64,000 nt of DNA from Buxus sempervirens (GCA_947561395.2 OX387187.1:3168976-3232975); one strand, 5' to 3'. Positions 21,598 through 33,150 are shown, numbered from the stretch's first letter. Made by a program: numbers and translations. Notes: generated by a model not told the origin, from the letters alone.

Positions 21598-23485
21598 AGG
21601 CTTCCTCCCATGGCATGCAACTGAATTCCAAGAACGCCGATCTGTGCCGGCCATTCCTTGCATAGCTTGCCGCTCTGTTTTGTTTATCTTTTCTTTTCTT
21701 TTGAATTCAGAACTTGATGATATGTTTCTTTTGCAAACTGATGAAATCTTTTGGGAAATCACTAGAGTGTTGGACCACACCAAGGCATGACGGTGATCTC
21801 GGGCCAAACCTAAGCAATCAAATTTGACAAATGGAATGTGCCAAACAGCACAAATTGTGCGGGTCTCGACATAGCCAAGGGATCCCCCGCCAGCACCGCA
21901 TTTGAACCCTACCATGCCAAACACAAGTTGTGATATGAGAGAAAAAAAAAGAAAGGGCAAGGTGCCCCATACCAATCGAAGGTCACTAACATGATCCAGG
22001 ATCAATGATCTCGATGAAATGATGAGAGGCCATTTTTTGGCTAAGATACTTCAAATAAATTCCGCTAGTTAAACGTGTTGAGCTTGATCGTCTCATTTCT
22101 AACCCACGTTATGTCTAGCCACCCCAAACTGGGGTAAAGTCAAAAAGCAAAAGAAAAAAAACAAAAAAAAAAAAAACAAAAAAACAAAATAAACAAAGAA
22201 GAAAATGGCTCTTGAGCCAGTTAATTGTGCAAAGATAAGTGGGTGTTACATTCTCTGTAAACGGATGAAAGGCCGTCCTTGATTTCCTCCAAAAATCATC
22301 TGACACAAGATGAAACCCTAGCAAAACCCTTTGAGCCTAAAAATTCCTTCATTAACCCTACCATGTCTTGTCTTCAAAACGGGGGCATAAAGCTTCGTGC
22401 AATTAGAGACACAAAAAGGATGAAGGTGAAGATAGGGCAAAGCGAAAAGCACCCTAAGAACAAAGGGGACAGAAAGGAGGAATGGGGAGAACCCCAAAAA
22501 AGCAAGAATTCGAAGAAAGAACTGGGGCAATCCCTAGAAAAAAAAAAACAATAGCCGGGGCAAACCCCGAGAGCAAGAATCAAGAATTGGGGCAAAAGAC
22601 CCAAGAAAGAAGGGAAAGAAAGAAAAGAGCAAAGATGGAAAAAGGAGAAGAAGCTAATCAAAGTTGAGTGTAAAGTTGCAGGAACAAAGGTGGAGCAAGC
22701 CCTAACAAAAAAGGTGGACAGGACATGGCTCTTACCCCATTCATCAATTTTGAGCCTTCATATCATTTCTTCTAGACCCTTGAACCCAACCTACATTTCG
22801 TCCTACTGTGAAGCCCTTTCTGATTACAGAGAATGTAACATTGAATCTTGGACAAACTGGCAATGACAGAACCAAAAAAAAAAAAGGATAGAAAAGAACT
22901 TTGGCTAGACATAATGGTTACCCATAGAGTGAAGCTATATAGGGTTTGAGCCTCTTTATCCTTCATTTCTAAACACTGGAACCAAAGCCTACATTTCGTC
23001 CTACTAATAAGTCCTCTCTGATCATCGGATCATGATCCGTGGAAATTGACAGGGCCCTCGGACTGGGGCAAGGCACCTAACCTGAACGAGGGAGCCAATG
23101 AGAAAAACATTCCACAACCTCTAACCAAGGGTGGGAAAATGAAAAAAGAGAGAGATCAAGGAAAAGCCAGGGCGGGGCAGTGCCAAAGAAACCCCCTGAA
23201 CCAAAACAATCCCCTTCGTTCCTACATGGGGCATGCTATTTGAAGGCAAAAAATGTTGAGACCCTTACAGGGAGTGCCGGGAGGCATAACTTCCTAAGTC
23301 TAAATGAGAGTGTCAGGTAACTGACCCCAAAGATTACTGGCCCTGCCAATGGACCCACCTGAGAGGGAAAAATCCAAACACTTGAGGAATTCCCAAGAGA
23401 CTTTAATCAAAGAAAAATTGCTTGAGCTTGCATATAATTTTGAAAAATAAATTCCAATTGACTGAATTCCACATGAATTTTCCAG
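21598..23485 (+). other. Long intron-like region between gag and pol (element G)
   Basis: No sustained reading frame. Closely resembles 33845-35756 of F and, inverted, 14395-16235 of E. Contains A-rich runs (22145-22200, 22540-22550), repeated GGGGCAA words, and two copies of a block with CCTACATTTCGTCCTA (22789 and 22987). It ends with a TTTTCCAG|GTACC acceptor (AG 23484-23485). Gag/pol introns are known in Ogre elements; this one would be unusually long. The donor is not identified. Confidence 0.5.
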
Positions 23486-23831
23486 GTACCAACCAAGACC
23501 TGAAATAGATAGACAAAGGCATCACAGCGTATCTCACACATTGGATGGAGAAAAGAATCGTCACCATGTATTCTCACATAGGGGACGCAGAAAGAGTCAT
23601 CACAGTGTATTCACATACTAGTTGACCAAGTTTGTGAAGCCAAAGCCACCGGCGAATAAGTCAGAGATTGGTGGAGGCAACTCTGAATGCAATCAAGAAA
23701 GAAAAAGAAATAACCAAGTCAGAATAAGTAATGGACAAAAACAGAATGGAGCAAGGAGCCTCCAAGACTTGAAGATAGCAAGAGCAAGGTGTCTCCCAAC
23801 CTTAAGGAGCAAGAAGCCTCCAAAATTTGAA
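23486..23831 (+). pseudogene. Leader repeats, pol stub and broken 3' array (element G)
   Basis: After the splice acceptor come two to three degenerate units with CACACATTGG/CATGTATTCTCACAT. Then 23622-23740 is clearly the same sequence as the start of the F pol frame (35818-35960): VKPKPPANKSEIGG aligns with VKPRPLTDESKIGG, and both continue through the nucleotide word GAAATAACCAA. At GGAGCA (about 23748) G departs from the RNase H reading frame and enters AAGGAGC/AAGGTGTCTCCCAACC repeats typical of the 3' array. All of RNase H and integrase is missing. The array is cut at about 23831 by element F. Confidence 0.7.
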
Positions 23832-24490
23832 GGAATCGGGGTTCGGATGAAGGTTCTGCGGGCGGTCAAACCTGAGCAGAGCCAAAAGTTGACTTTCTGC
23901 TAAAATACGATCCAGAGGCCTACCCCTAGGTCATTGGATAGAGAATCTCGACACGGTTCCAACGCAACTGAGTTTGCAAGAATCGGGGTCCGGATGAAGG
24001 TCCTGCGGGCGGTCAAACTTGAGCAGAGCCAAAAGTTGACTTTCTGCTAAAATCCGATCCAGAGGCCTACCCCTAGGTCATTGGATAGAGAATCTCGGCA
24101 CGGTTCCAACGCAACTGAGTTTGCAGGAATCGGGGTCCGGATGAAGGTTCTGCGGGCGGTCAAACTCGAGCAGAGCCAAAAGTTGACTTTCTACTCAAAT
24201 CCGATCCGGAGGCCTACCCCTAGGTCATGGGATGGAGGGCTCCGATACAATTCTAATGAAACTAAGTTTGCCCAGATCGGAGTCCGGATGAAGAAAATAT
24301 GAGCTGATGAAATTTCCGAGCAGCAAAACCGGCAATCTGAGCACGTGGCAAACAGCTGCACACGTGGCGAGTTGCGCAGGAAAATATCTCGAGGATCAAA
24401 TCCGTAAATATCCAAACATTCGAAATATCCCAGGGACTGAATCTGTAAAAAACCGAGAATATCGGATTAAATTGAAATTTTCCAGGGACT

Positions 24491-24581
24491 AAATCCGAAA
24501 ATTCGGATTTTCCGACCAAACGCGCGGCGGCATTTAATGATTTTTCATCATTATGCCGCTCGCACAAACGTGGCGAGCGGC
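24491..24581. repeat. Three adjacent hairpins upstream of the F TATA box
   Basis: 24491-24510 is a perfect palindrome (AAATCCGAAA / arms). 24527-24559 pairs GCGGCAT...ATGCCGC around an AATGATTTTTCATCATT centre. 24554-24581 pairs GCCGCTCGC with GCGAGCGGC. The 3' LTR has the same set at about 40815-40905. They end about 55 bp before the TATA box. Confidence 0.8.
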
Positions 24582-24637
24582 AGGCGCTCACCTTGAGCTG
24601 GGCGCCGAAATGAGCGGCACCCCTTTCCCCCCTTGCC

Positions 24638-24645
24638 TATATAAG
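24638..24645 (+). promoter_or_regulatory. TATA box of the F 5' LTR
   Basis: TATATAAG in GCC-TATATAAGCCGCG. The 3' LTR copy is TATATAAAC at 40962. It would drive the full-length F transcript. A donor-like CAG|GTATCA lies about 315 bp downstream. Confidence 0.7.
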
Positions 24646-25717
24646 CCGCGCGATTGCTCGCGCAAAAAGGTTCGGACATTTTTTTTTGGTTGGAGGATTT
24701 TCAGGTCGGCTTCTGGTTGATGTTGGCTCGCCCCCTCTTCCTTCTTCCCTCCCTCACCCGAATCTCTTCTCGAGATACGGCCTTGACTCCCTAGCACCCC
24801 AAACACCCCACCTACCATTCTCAACCCTTCCCCCTTCTGTCTTCTCCACTATCTCACGATGCCCCAAAAAAAGGGAGGTTGCTGTTGAGGATTCGGAGGA
24901 GGACCCTGCTACTACCCGTGTCTCCACCCAGCACCAGTGCTCGAGTACTCTCAGGTATCACTCTTTACTACCTTTTATTCCTCATATATGAAAGTGGAGT
25001 TTTTCTAAGCAAGTTACTATATGTGTTTTTTTTTCTCTTGTTATAAACCTGTTTAAATGCCTCGGTGGCATGAATCCGTCCCCTATCCCACTTCATGAAG
25101 ACTACCAGGTAAAGAGAGGATTAGATGTCGGTTTCATAAAAGTGAGAGTTAGTCCATCCTAGTCCCTTTGTGGTTTGGATCGCTGTTTTTCTTGGTTGTT
25201 GTTTTTTTGTTGTTATTTGTTGTTGTTATATTGGTATGATTTGAAGGAGGGAGCATATTCCCCAAGTTCCCTTCATCTAATGTACCCCTGTAAACCCCCC
25301 TTCTCCTTCCCTTCTCTCCAAATGTCTGCATGCATGCACAGAGCTTAGGAACATGCGTAGGTGAGAAAAACTAGGTTTCCATGTTGCATAGGCAATCTCT
25401 GTTTATTAGTGTTTTTTTTTCTTGTTGTTTTATTGTTTGCTATACTTGCTAGCATGCTCCCATCACCCCCCCCCCCCCCCTTTTTTTAAGCTGTTAATGC
25501 ATCTGTACCTGTTTGTTTTTTATTGGGTTTGTTTTTTCTTTTAAGAGATTTTGGGTTGCGGGATGAAGCATGAATCATGTTTAGATTAATTTCAATACAA
25601 GTTTAAGTATATTTTGGGGAGTGGTCGAAGCCCTGGGAGGGCTTACAGAGCTTAAAAAACCAGTTACAGAGCCTGAAAATCAGCTAAAAATGGAGTTTGA
25701 AAGAAAACCGAGAGCAT

Positions 25718-25912
25718 CGAGTGTCCGCGAAGCTCGCGCGAATCTCGCGAAGCTCACGCGAATCTCGAGAAGCTCGCGCGAATCTCGCGCGAATCTCGCG
25801 CGAACCTCGCGCCCACTTCATTTTTTTGTGTTTTTCGCTGTTTTCGGTCCGCCCATTTCGCGCCGACCTCGCGCCTACTACCTGAGGTCGGCGCCTACCC
25901 CACAAGCCCCCG
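25718..25912 (+). repeat. GCGC-rich short tandem array in the F 5' LTR
   Basis: Repeats of about 12 bp built on CTCGCGCGAA / CTCGCGAAG, ending in GCGCCGACCTCGCGCC and GAGGTCGGCGCC. The matching array in the 3' LTR (42037-42372) is roughly twice as long, so it expanded or contracted since insertion. Frames through it (Arg/Ala/Ser-rich) are artefacts. Confidence 0.85.
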
Positions 25913-27004
25913 GGTACCTCCCCTTGGACCCAGCACAATGAGCCAGTTTTTTTTTATCTCTGACAGAGTGTCTATCTTGTGTTTTTTTTGTGATTAGTGC
26001 TAAATGTGAATGATATTTCCGAACCGAACCGGATAAACCAAGAGGGTTTCTGGGTCACCCGGAAACCCGACATGGGACTTGGACTCTCGGTCCAACTTGA
26101 CTTCCAGTGGGCCTTCCAACGGGGCCCACCAAGCCCAATAAACACCAAAGCATGCCATTAAAATAACTTAAGTAAAATGAACAATTTGAACCAGGCAGGC
26201 CAAACCCAATGCCTCCCACCCGAGCCTTGTTATGTGAAATTGATGCGTGAATTGCGTGGTTTGGCCGAGACCAAGGGCAAGGGCCTACCGGGCCCGCCAA
26301 AGCCCTCCAACCAAACCAAGGAAGGGTACAAACCCTAACTTCCGGTAACTTGGGCTTACAAGCCCAGATTTGGACTGCGGGCCCCAAGCCCAGTGTCCAA
26401 ATCACTTTGGCAAAATTAAAAAGATAAATCCAATAAAAAATACTCGGACACCATGTGGGCCCACCTTAGGGGCCCACAAACCGGTCCGGCCCACTTGTGC
26501 ATGAAAAACACTTAATCTTCAAATCTGAGCTTAAAGTAAAATCAATTGAACTAACCAAAGCCCAAAGGACCTCTCAGGCTAGACTGAGGTCCACAAGGGT
26601 ACACGGGCTTGACTAAGCCCACCAAGGATACCGTGGGCCTTCCAACGGGGCCCACCCAACCAGACTCAGATCACCAAAGTAATCAAGATAAAAGCAATTA
26701 AAGGGACCCACACCACTCAGGTGGTCCCGCCAGACTTAACCCAACTGCATATCGGATTAGGAATCGGGTGAGACCAATGTAAGCTGACTCAAACCAGGGA
26801 ACCCACGGGACCCGTCATCCGACGGGGTGGACCGGGGTGTCTACAGACTTCCCCGGACCACAACCGAGACCCTACTTAGAATCTCAAGCCGCAGACCAAA
26901 AAGCCCTAATAGGCAAGATTAGGCACCCAGGTGTCCGCCTGCACCCCATCAGGCGGTGGCGACTCCGAATTACCCCGTGCTGCGTTTCCGACGCGCGCAC
27001 GGCC

Positions 27005-27021
27005 TGCGACTCCACTGGGGA
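27005..27021 (+). promoter_or_regulatory. Primer binding site of element F
   Basis: TGCGACTCCACTGGGGA just after the LTR end. In H the same place reads TGGCGACTCCGCTGGGGA (52709-52692, minus). The first ~12 nt fit the 3' end of plant tRNA-Arg, the primer reported for Ogre elements. The F copy has lost one G, which may weaken priming. The tRNA assignment is from memory and was not checked. Confidence 0.65.
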
Positions 27022-28530
27022 CATTTCAGCCCAGTAGGACCCTGGTTAGATAAGTCAGCATAAAGAGAGATTTAGTTGACGTTTAGGGTTTCTTACTACC
27101 CCATTTAGTAAGATACAGAATACGCGTAATTACACGTTCTGGGGAGTCCTGTCAAAGGGACGCGATAATTGCCTAAGGCAAGTGGGATTTAAGCGATCCC
27201 TTGTGACCCCCCACTTACCTGGGGACTCTCCCGGAACCTCGTATTGCGTGCTAATTCTGCACCTTGCTATACGAGACAGTAACAATCCCTTTACCAACAA
27301 AATCTAGACAAATCTCACCTGTGTAGACACAACACGCAGCCCAACTGCACACACGGGCACACCACCACACCGTGGATGGATTTTTATTTCCGTTCTTGTG
27401 AGATAAACTGCGTGGGGTGACACGCACAAGGGAGGCTGCGTGAATGATCCGACCCTTGGTAGATGAGTGAAATCGGATATTGCTACTTCTTTACCAAACC
27501 TAGACCTCTCTAGCAGCCTACCCTTCTGATTCCTATGAACTGATCTTTGGGATGGTATTAGCACCTACGCTCCCGTGGCTTGCCGGGGAAAGCAAGGTCA
27601 ACCCATCCCCCCAGTTTGCTGGAGTCCATTAGCACCACTGGTTTCTTGCCGTGGCACGCGAGGATCCAGTACTGGTCCAGACCCTTGTAGGCTTATGTCT
27701 CGGGCTGGGTATCCTTCCCCACCTAACGTTTCTGAATGAACCTTGCGTTGAACATGAGAGGGTGAGTAGGATGTGAATGATGAATAAAATTGGAATAAAA
27801 TTCAGAGTCCATCAGGGGCAGCAACCCCCGCTTTTTGCATCAAATGGAGTAAACCCTAGATGCTGGGCTACCTCGGCCCTAGCTCAGGAAGCTCACCTAA
27901 CCATGATCAGGGGAACCACCCCAGATCCATGCATGGAGTCCTGTATGCTATGGGTTTTGACCCATTAGAGTCCGCTGGGAGCACTTTAAGTCCAGATTGG
28001 TCTTTTAGAGCAGATGAAAGCCGGCCAGATCAGACAAACAGATGAAAGCATGCCAAATCAGAACATGGGCACTAAACCCTAGATCTAGGAATTTTTTAGC
28101 CTACCCACTTGAAAAGCAATTTGTATCCTCCCTTTTGGCTCCCAACAGCCTTAAGGATGAGTTCTTTGAAGTTTTGGTGAATATCTTGTAAACCTTCGCC
28201 CTCGATGGCAAGTTGTAATTTTGCCTTGGTCCGACACCGGAAGCAGATGAAAGAACAGATGAAAAACAGAAAGACTGATCAGGACTTGAATGTGCTCCTT
28301 TACACAAGTACGTCTAGGAGTCGCGCCTTCATTGGCGCCAACCCTTAGGACCACACACCATGTGTGCTTGAGTTAAATTTCGAACTGGTTTTGTCTTTTG
28401 CTTTATTTTGTGAAGCATGTTAGAACTACTAGTGATTAGTTTTTTGCTTGAAATTTTGCATGTCTTAGGACTGATTAAGAGTTTGGTGTGGAACCTTAAA
28501 CTGATTTGGAATTTTGATCGGATAGTTGGC
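27022..28530 (+). other. 5' leader of element F
   Basis: A 1.5-kb untranslated region with no gene-like frame. It matches the H leader (inverted 51194-52691) over its whole length, and its last ~450 bp match G from 17936. It ends directly before the ORF1 ATG at 28531. Confidence 0.7.
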
Positions 28531-29964
28531 ATGGCATCTTCATCCTCATCTGAGAGAACCCGTTTCCCTAGGATAGAGAAGTGCGCCTAGGATACCCCCT
28601 GGATCCGTTCTTGGACAAGGCAGCTCCAAGGGAGTGAGCAGATTGAATGGGAGCACAAATACCACATGGGACAGACTTTGTCCCTGTTAAATGTGCCAAG
28701 CAACTGGGATATGATCCAAGCAGCTTTGCTTTTCTGGGATTCCCAGCTTTCAGTGTTTCGATTCTGGATCAATGAGTTGACTCCCACAATTGAGGAACTT
28801 GACCTGTTCCTCCGATTTCGCGACTTAGGAGAACCCGCTAGGCCAAGTCTCAAAGAAAGCTACAAGAATGAAGCTTGCGCTTTCTTTGGCCTCTCAAGGG
28901 GAGAATTCCAGACCTTAGGAGGTGACAAATCATTCACTAGAGTCTCCAAAACATTCCTTGCTAAAAAAATAAGAAACAAAAAGCAGGAAAGACCCCGGGC
29001 TTGGTTTGACACCTTCACCCTTGTGGTTCTGTCGCAAATCTTCTTTCCAACTGGGGGAGACACCATTAATTTGGCCCTCATGGAAATTGTAGATCAACTC
29101 AGGGCAGGGTACCGAATCATGCCACTGATCCTAGCTCAACTGTTCCATTCCCTGACTTTGTCCAAAAACGGAACCCGGAGGTTTCAAGGGTGCGCTCCCC
29201 TCCTCCACCTTTGGCTGCAAGACCACCTGATGGTGTCATCACCAGTCAGTGCATATTACAAGGCAACTGGCGACAACATCTGTTGGTTGGCTCGAAGAGA
29301 GATCAAACCAGACCTACCCACTCGTAAGGATTGGTTTAACCACTTTCTCCACCTGAAAGGAGAAACGGACATCAGATGGTGGGGTATATACAACATCCCC
29401 TAAACCCCCATTATAGCTTTCAAGAAAAGAGAGGGACTTGCCTTGATAGGCCTCACCCATGCCATGCCATACTATCCGATTCGGGTTCTGAGACAGTTTG
29501 GGAAACCGCAGGGAATCCTGGTCAAGGACGACTTGGGCAATTTGATTGGCCCACTCACCAAGGGACTAAGGACCCACCTGCTGATAGAGTGGAAGACGGT
29601 GTGCGTGTATCGGGAAGACGTCTTCACCGAATTACACTTTCAAGATTACGAGCAGTGGATAGCTCGGGAATTTGGCCACAACGGCCCCCAACCTCTTCAG
29701 CCTGTCGCATCAGGCGACATTCCAGTTCCGCCCCCTAACACATATAGGGACAGGGTGGCCGAACTACAGGAGACCCACTCCCGTATCCATTCAGCTTATG
29801 TGGATTCGGAACGGGAGAGTAGGCAGGCCAATACGGCCTTGCAACATGAAATGGAATTAGTGCGCAAGCGTGCTGAGGAGGACCGACGTCTGCGGAACAA
29901 CCTTCTGCGAGCCTTGAGGAGGCAAGACGTGTCTTCCCACTATGATGATGACCAACCTAGCTAG
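28531..29964 (+). pseudogene. ORF1 of a Tat/Ogre-type element, two premature stops (element F)
   Basis: The extra ORF upstream of gag typical of Ogre-like elements; function unknown. I believe it belongs to the plant DUF7745 type (cues WWG near residue 285 and MPYYPIRVLRQFGKPQG near 308-324), from memory. From ATG 28531 (MASSSSSERTRFPRIEK) the frame is continuous for 477 codons except for TAG at 28588-28590 (codon 20; the H copy has Trp) and TAA at 29401-29403 (codon 291; H has Tyr). Both are consistent with single-base changes. The C-terminal third (about residues 405-465) is a charged helix likely to coil (RVAELQETHSRIHSAY, EMELVRKRAEEDRRLR). No membrane segment or signal peptide. The H copy (50265-51193) confirms the frame. 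Confidence 0.8.
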
Positions 29965-30283
29965 ACTTTGGCTTTGTTGTATTTTTGATGATGTACTTTG
30001 TGCCGCGGCGGCACTTTTTGATTGAAGCATGAATTTATTTTCACTATGCTATGTTATTCAAACTTAACAAAACAAGAACAAGAAATGAAAGAATTAATTC
30101 CCTCCAATAGGGCAACACGGTCTCCAACAGACCACCTCTTCTCAGATAATTGCAATATTCCTGGTCGCTGCGACCACCTAATCTCCTTTAATGGCATCTC
30201 TCTTATTGAGATCGCAAAACCCAGCAAGTGCTAAAAAACACCCAAGACCTTGAGCTCAGATCACACCCGTCTGTATCTTTTCG
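29965..30283 (+). other. Spacer between ORF1 and tandem array (element F)
   Basis: Untranslated sequence after ORF1, including a GC-rich inverted repeat GTGCCGCGGCGGCAC at 30000-30014. No gene seen. Confidence 0.5.
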
Positions 30284-31865
30284 AGATCATTCGGTCCAGC
30301 CTGTAGGGCACTGAAGCTACCGGTGATTAAACCGTTTGGTGGATGAACGTCCTGGTATAGCCTTCCCCTTGTGAGGCGCCGAAGTCAATGGTGATTAAAC
30401 CAACGACTAGCTAAGGCACGCCCGGGAACTACTAGCCGAAACCTTTGGGGCACTGAAGCCGCCGGTGATTAAACCGTTTGGTGGATGAACGTCCTGGTAT
30501 AGCCTTCCCCTTTGTGAGGCATCGAAGTCAATGGTGATTAAACCAACGACTAGCTAAGGCACGCCCGGGAACTACTAGCCGAAACCTTTGGGGCACTGAA
30601 GCTGCCGGTGATTAAACCGTTTGGTGGATGAACGTCCTGGTATAGCCTTCCCCTTGTGAGGCGCCGAAGTCAATGGTGATTAAACCAACGACTAGCTAAG
30701 GCATGCCCGGGAACTACTAGCCGAAACCTTTGGGGCACTGAAGCCGCCGGTGATTAAACCGTTTGGTGGATGAACGTCCTAGTATAGCCTTCCCCTTTGT
30801 GAGGCGCCGAAGTCAATGGTGATTAAACCAACGACTAGCTAAGGCACGCCCGGGAACTACTAGCCGAAACCTTTGGGGCACTGAAGCCGCCGGTGATTAA
30901 ACCGTTTGGTGGATGAACGTCCTGGTATAGCCTTCCCCTTTGTGAGGCACCGAAGTCAATGGTGATTAAACCAACGACTAGCTAAGGCACGCCCGGGAAC
31001 TACTAGCCGAAACCTTTGGGGCACTGAAGCTGCCGGTGATTAAACCGTTTGGTGGATGAACGTCCTGGTATAGCCTTCCCCTTGTGAGGCGCCGAAGTCA
31101 ATGGTGATTAAACCAACGACTAGCTAAGGCACGCCCGGGAACTACTAGCCGAAACCTTTGGGGCACTGAAGCCGCCGGTGATTAAACCGTTTGGTGGATG
31201 AACGTCCTGGTATAGCCTTCCCCTTGTGAAGCGCCGAAGTCAATGGTGATTAAACCAACGACTAGCTAAGGCACGCCCGGGAACTACTAGCCGAAACCTT
31301 TGGGGCACTGAAGCAGCCGGTGATTAAACCATTTGGTGGATGAACGTCCTGGTATAGCCTTCCCCTTTGTGAGGCGTCGAAGTCAATGGTGATTAAACCA
31401 ACGACTAGCTAAGGCACGCCCGAGAACTACTAGCCGAAATCTTGGGGCACTGAAGCCGCCGGTGATTAAACCGTTTTGTGGAGGAACGTCCTGGTATAGC
31501 CTTCCCCTTTGTGAGGCGCTGAAGTCAATGGTGATTAAACCAACGACTAGCTAAGGCACGCCCGGGAACTACTAGCCGAAATCTTGGGGCACTGAAGCCG
31601 CCGGTGATTAAACCGTTTTTTGGAGGAACGTCCTGGTATAGCCTTCCCCTTTGTGAGGCGCCGAAGTCAATGGTGATTAAACCAACGACTAGCTAAGGCA
31701 CGCCCGGGAACTACTAGCCGAAACCTTTGGAGCACTGAAGCCGCCGGTGATTAAACCGTTTGGTGGATGAACGTCCTGGTATAGCCTTCCCCTTTGTGAG
31801 GCGCCGAAGTCAATGGTGATTAAAACAACGACTAGCTAAGGCACGCCCGGGAACTACTAGCCGAA
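30284..31865 (+). repeat. 142-bp tandem array, 11 copies, in element F
   Basis: Eleven units of 142-143 bp with few differences; the GAACGTCCTGGTATAG landmark sits at 30345, 30487, 30630 and so on to about 31767. Each unit is itself an imperfect dimer: both halves contain a C/GAAG..-GGTGATTAAACC block (one followed by GTTTGGTGGATG, the other by AACGACTAGC). The array sits between ORF1 and the knuckle ORF, where G has its capsid gag. No long frame runs through it. High similarity among units suggests recent amplification or homogenisation. Confidence 0.92.
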
Positions 31866-32007
31866 GTTAGGCGCCGACGCCACCAGTGAATGAACTGGAG
31901 ATCTGGCTGAGGTACGCCTGGGTGCTGCTTTTCAGCGTCCCCCCTGCGGAGACCCTACATTGGTCCAACCCTGTGATTCTGAGCTCAAAACAAAACCCCT
32001 TTAAATT
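31866..32007 (+). other. Unique spacer between two arrays (element F)
   Basis: Contains a diverged partial unit of the 142-bp repeat (GGCGCCGACGCCACCAGTGAATGAAC) and no coding frame. Confidence 0.5.
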
Positions 32008-33150
32008 AAAGGTTCTCTTCCCTTGTTACCTACGGGTAGCTAAAATAGATCAGTTAATTCATTAAGGTTCTCTTCCCTTGTTACCTATGGGTAGCTAAAA
32101 TAGATCAATTAATTCATTAAGGTTCTCTTCCCTTGTTACCTACGGGTAGCTAAAATAGATTCGGTCATTAGGGTTCTCTTCCCCGGTCGTCTTAGGGCAG
32201 CCAAAATAGATCAGTCTTCAAGATTCGTTAGGGTTCTCTCTCCCAGTTACTTGCGGGCAGCTAAAATAGATTCGGTCACCAGGGTTCTCTTTCCCAGTCG
32301 CTTCCAAGCGACTAAAATAGATCAGCTTTCAGAAAAATAGGGTTCTCTCTCCCAGTTACCTACGGGTAGCTAAAATAGATCAGCTAATTCATTAAGGTTC
32401 TCTTCCCTTGTTACCTACAGGTAGCTAAAATAGATTCGGTCATTAGTGTTCTCTTCCCCGGTCGTCTTAGGGCAGCCAAAATAGATCAGTCTTCAAGATT
32501 CGTTAGGGTTCTCTCTCCCAGTTACTTGCGGGTAGCTAAAATAGGTTCGGTCACCAGGATTCTCTTTCCCAGTCGCTTCCAAGCGACTAAAATAGATCAG
32601 CTTTCAGAAAAATAGGGTTCTCTCTCCCAGTTACGTACGGGTAGCTAAAATAGATCAGTTGATTCAAAACCAGGTTCTCTTCCCTTGTTACCTATGGGTA
32701 GCTAAAATAGATCAGTTAATTCATTAAGGTTCTCTTCCCTTGTTACCTACGTGTAACTATAAAAAAAAATCAGTCTTCCAAATTCATTTGGGTTCTCTCC
32801 CCTGGTCGTCTCAGGACAGCCAAAATAGATCAGTTTTCCAAATTCATTAGGGTTCTCTCTCCCAGTTACCTGTGGGTAGCTAAAATAGATCAGTTGATTC
32901 AAAACCAGGTTCTCTTCCCTTGTTGCCCTAGGGTAGCTAAAATATATTAGTTAGTCCAAATCCAATCAAATAGATCAGTTTTCCAAATTCATTAGGGTTC
33001 TCTGTCCCAGTTACCTACGGGTAACTAAAATAGACCAGTCTTCAAATTCATTAAGGTTCTCTTCCCTTGTTACCTACGGGTAGCTAAAATAGATCAGTTG
33101 ACTCAAAATCAGGTTCTCTTCCCTTATTGCCTCCAGGCAACTGGAATAGA
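32008..33150 (+). repeat. ~57-bp tandem array, about 20 copies, in element F
   Basis: Each unit has GGTTCTCTTCCC, then a short inverted pair (TACCTACGGGTAGCTA or GTCGCTTCCAAGCGAC or GTCGTCTTAGGGCAGC), then TAAAATAGATCAG. The middle pair changes sequence between units while staying partly self-complementary (TACC...GGTA, GTCGC...GCGAC). Higher-order repetition exists: the block at 32119-32360 recurs at about 32395-32640. No coding frame. Confidence 0.9.

Larger units (their letters stand above)
17936..23831 (+). mobile_element. Left part of element G interior (plus orientation)
   Basis: From about 17936 (GCCTTGGAAGCGACTTGTACCC) the sequence matches the 5' leaders of F (about 28100-28360) and, inverted, H (about 51360-51600). 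It then carries a 22-bp repeat array, a capsid gag, a second knuckle ORF, an intron-like region and a pol stub, and enters the 3' tandem array at about 23750. Element F is inserted there; G continues at 43547 and ends in the 3' LTR at 45252-48502. The 5' LTR, primer binding site and most of the leader are lost at the junction with M. No ORF1 (as in F and H) is present between leader and gag. Confidence 0.65.
23832..27001 (+). repeat. 5' LTR of element F (5'-truncated)
   Basis: It aligns with 40158-43546 of the 3' LTR and ends ...CGACGCGCGCACG, just before the primer binding site. It lacks the first ~320 bp (TGTAAGCACC start). It has about three tandem 146-bp units (to ~24290), hairpins at 24491-24581, TATA at 24638, a donor-like CAG|GTATCA at 24955, a C run at 25466-25480, a short GCGC-rich array (25718-25912), a GGCCCA-rich 3' half and a primer-site-like TGGCGACTCC at 26957. 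Compared with the 3' LTR it has a much shorter GCGC array and lacks an ~80-bp insertion found at 42375-42460. Confidence 0.85.

Noticed and set aside
27005-27021. tRNA gene fragment
   Set aside because: Matches only the 3' end complement expected of a primer binding site; no cloverleaf can be drawn around it.
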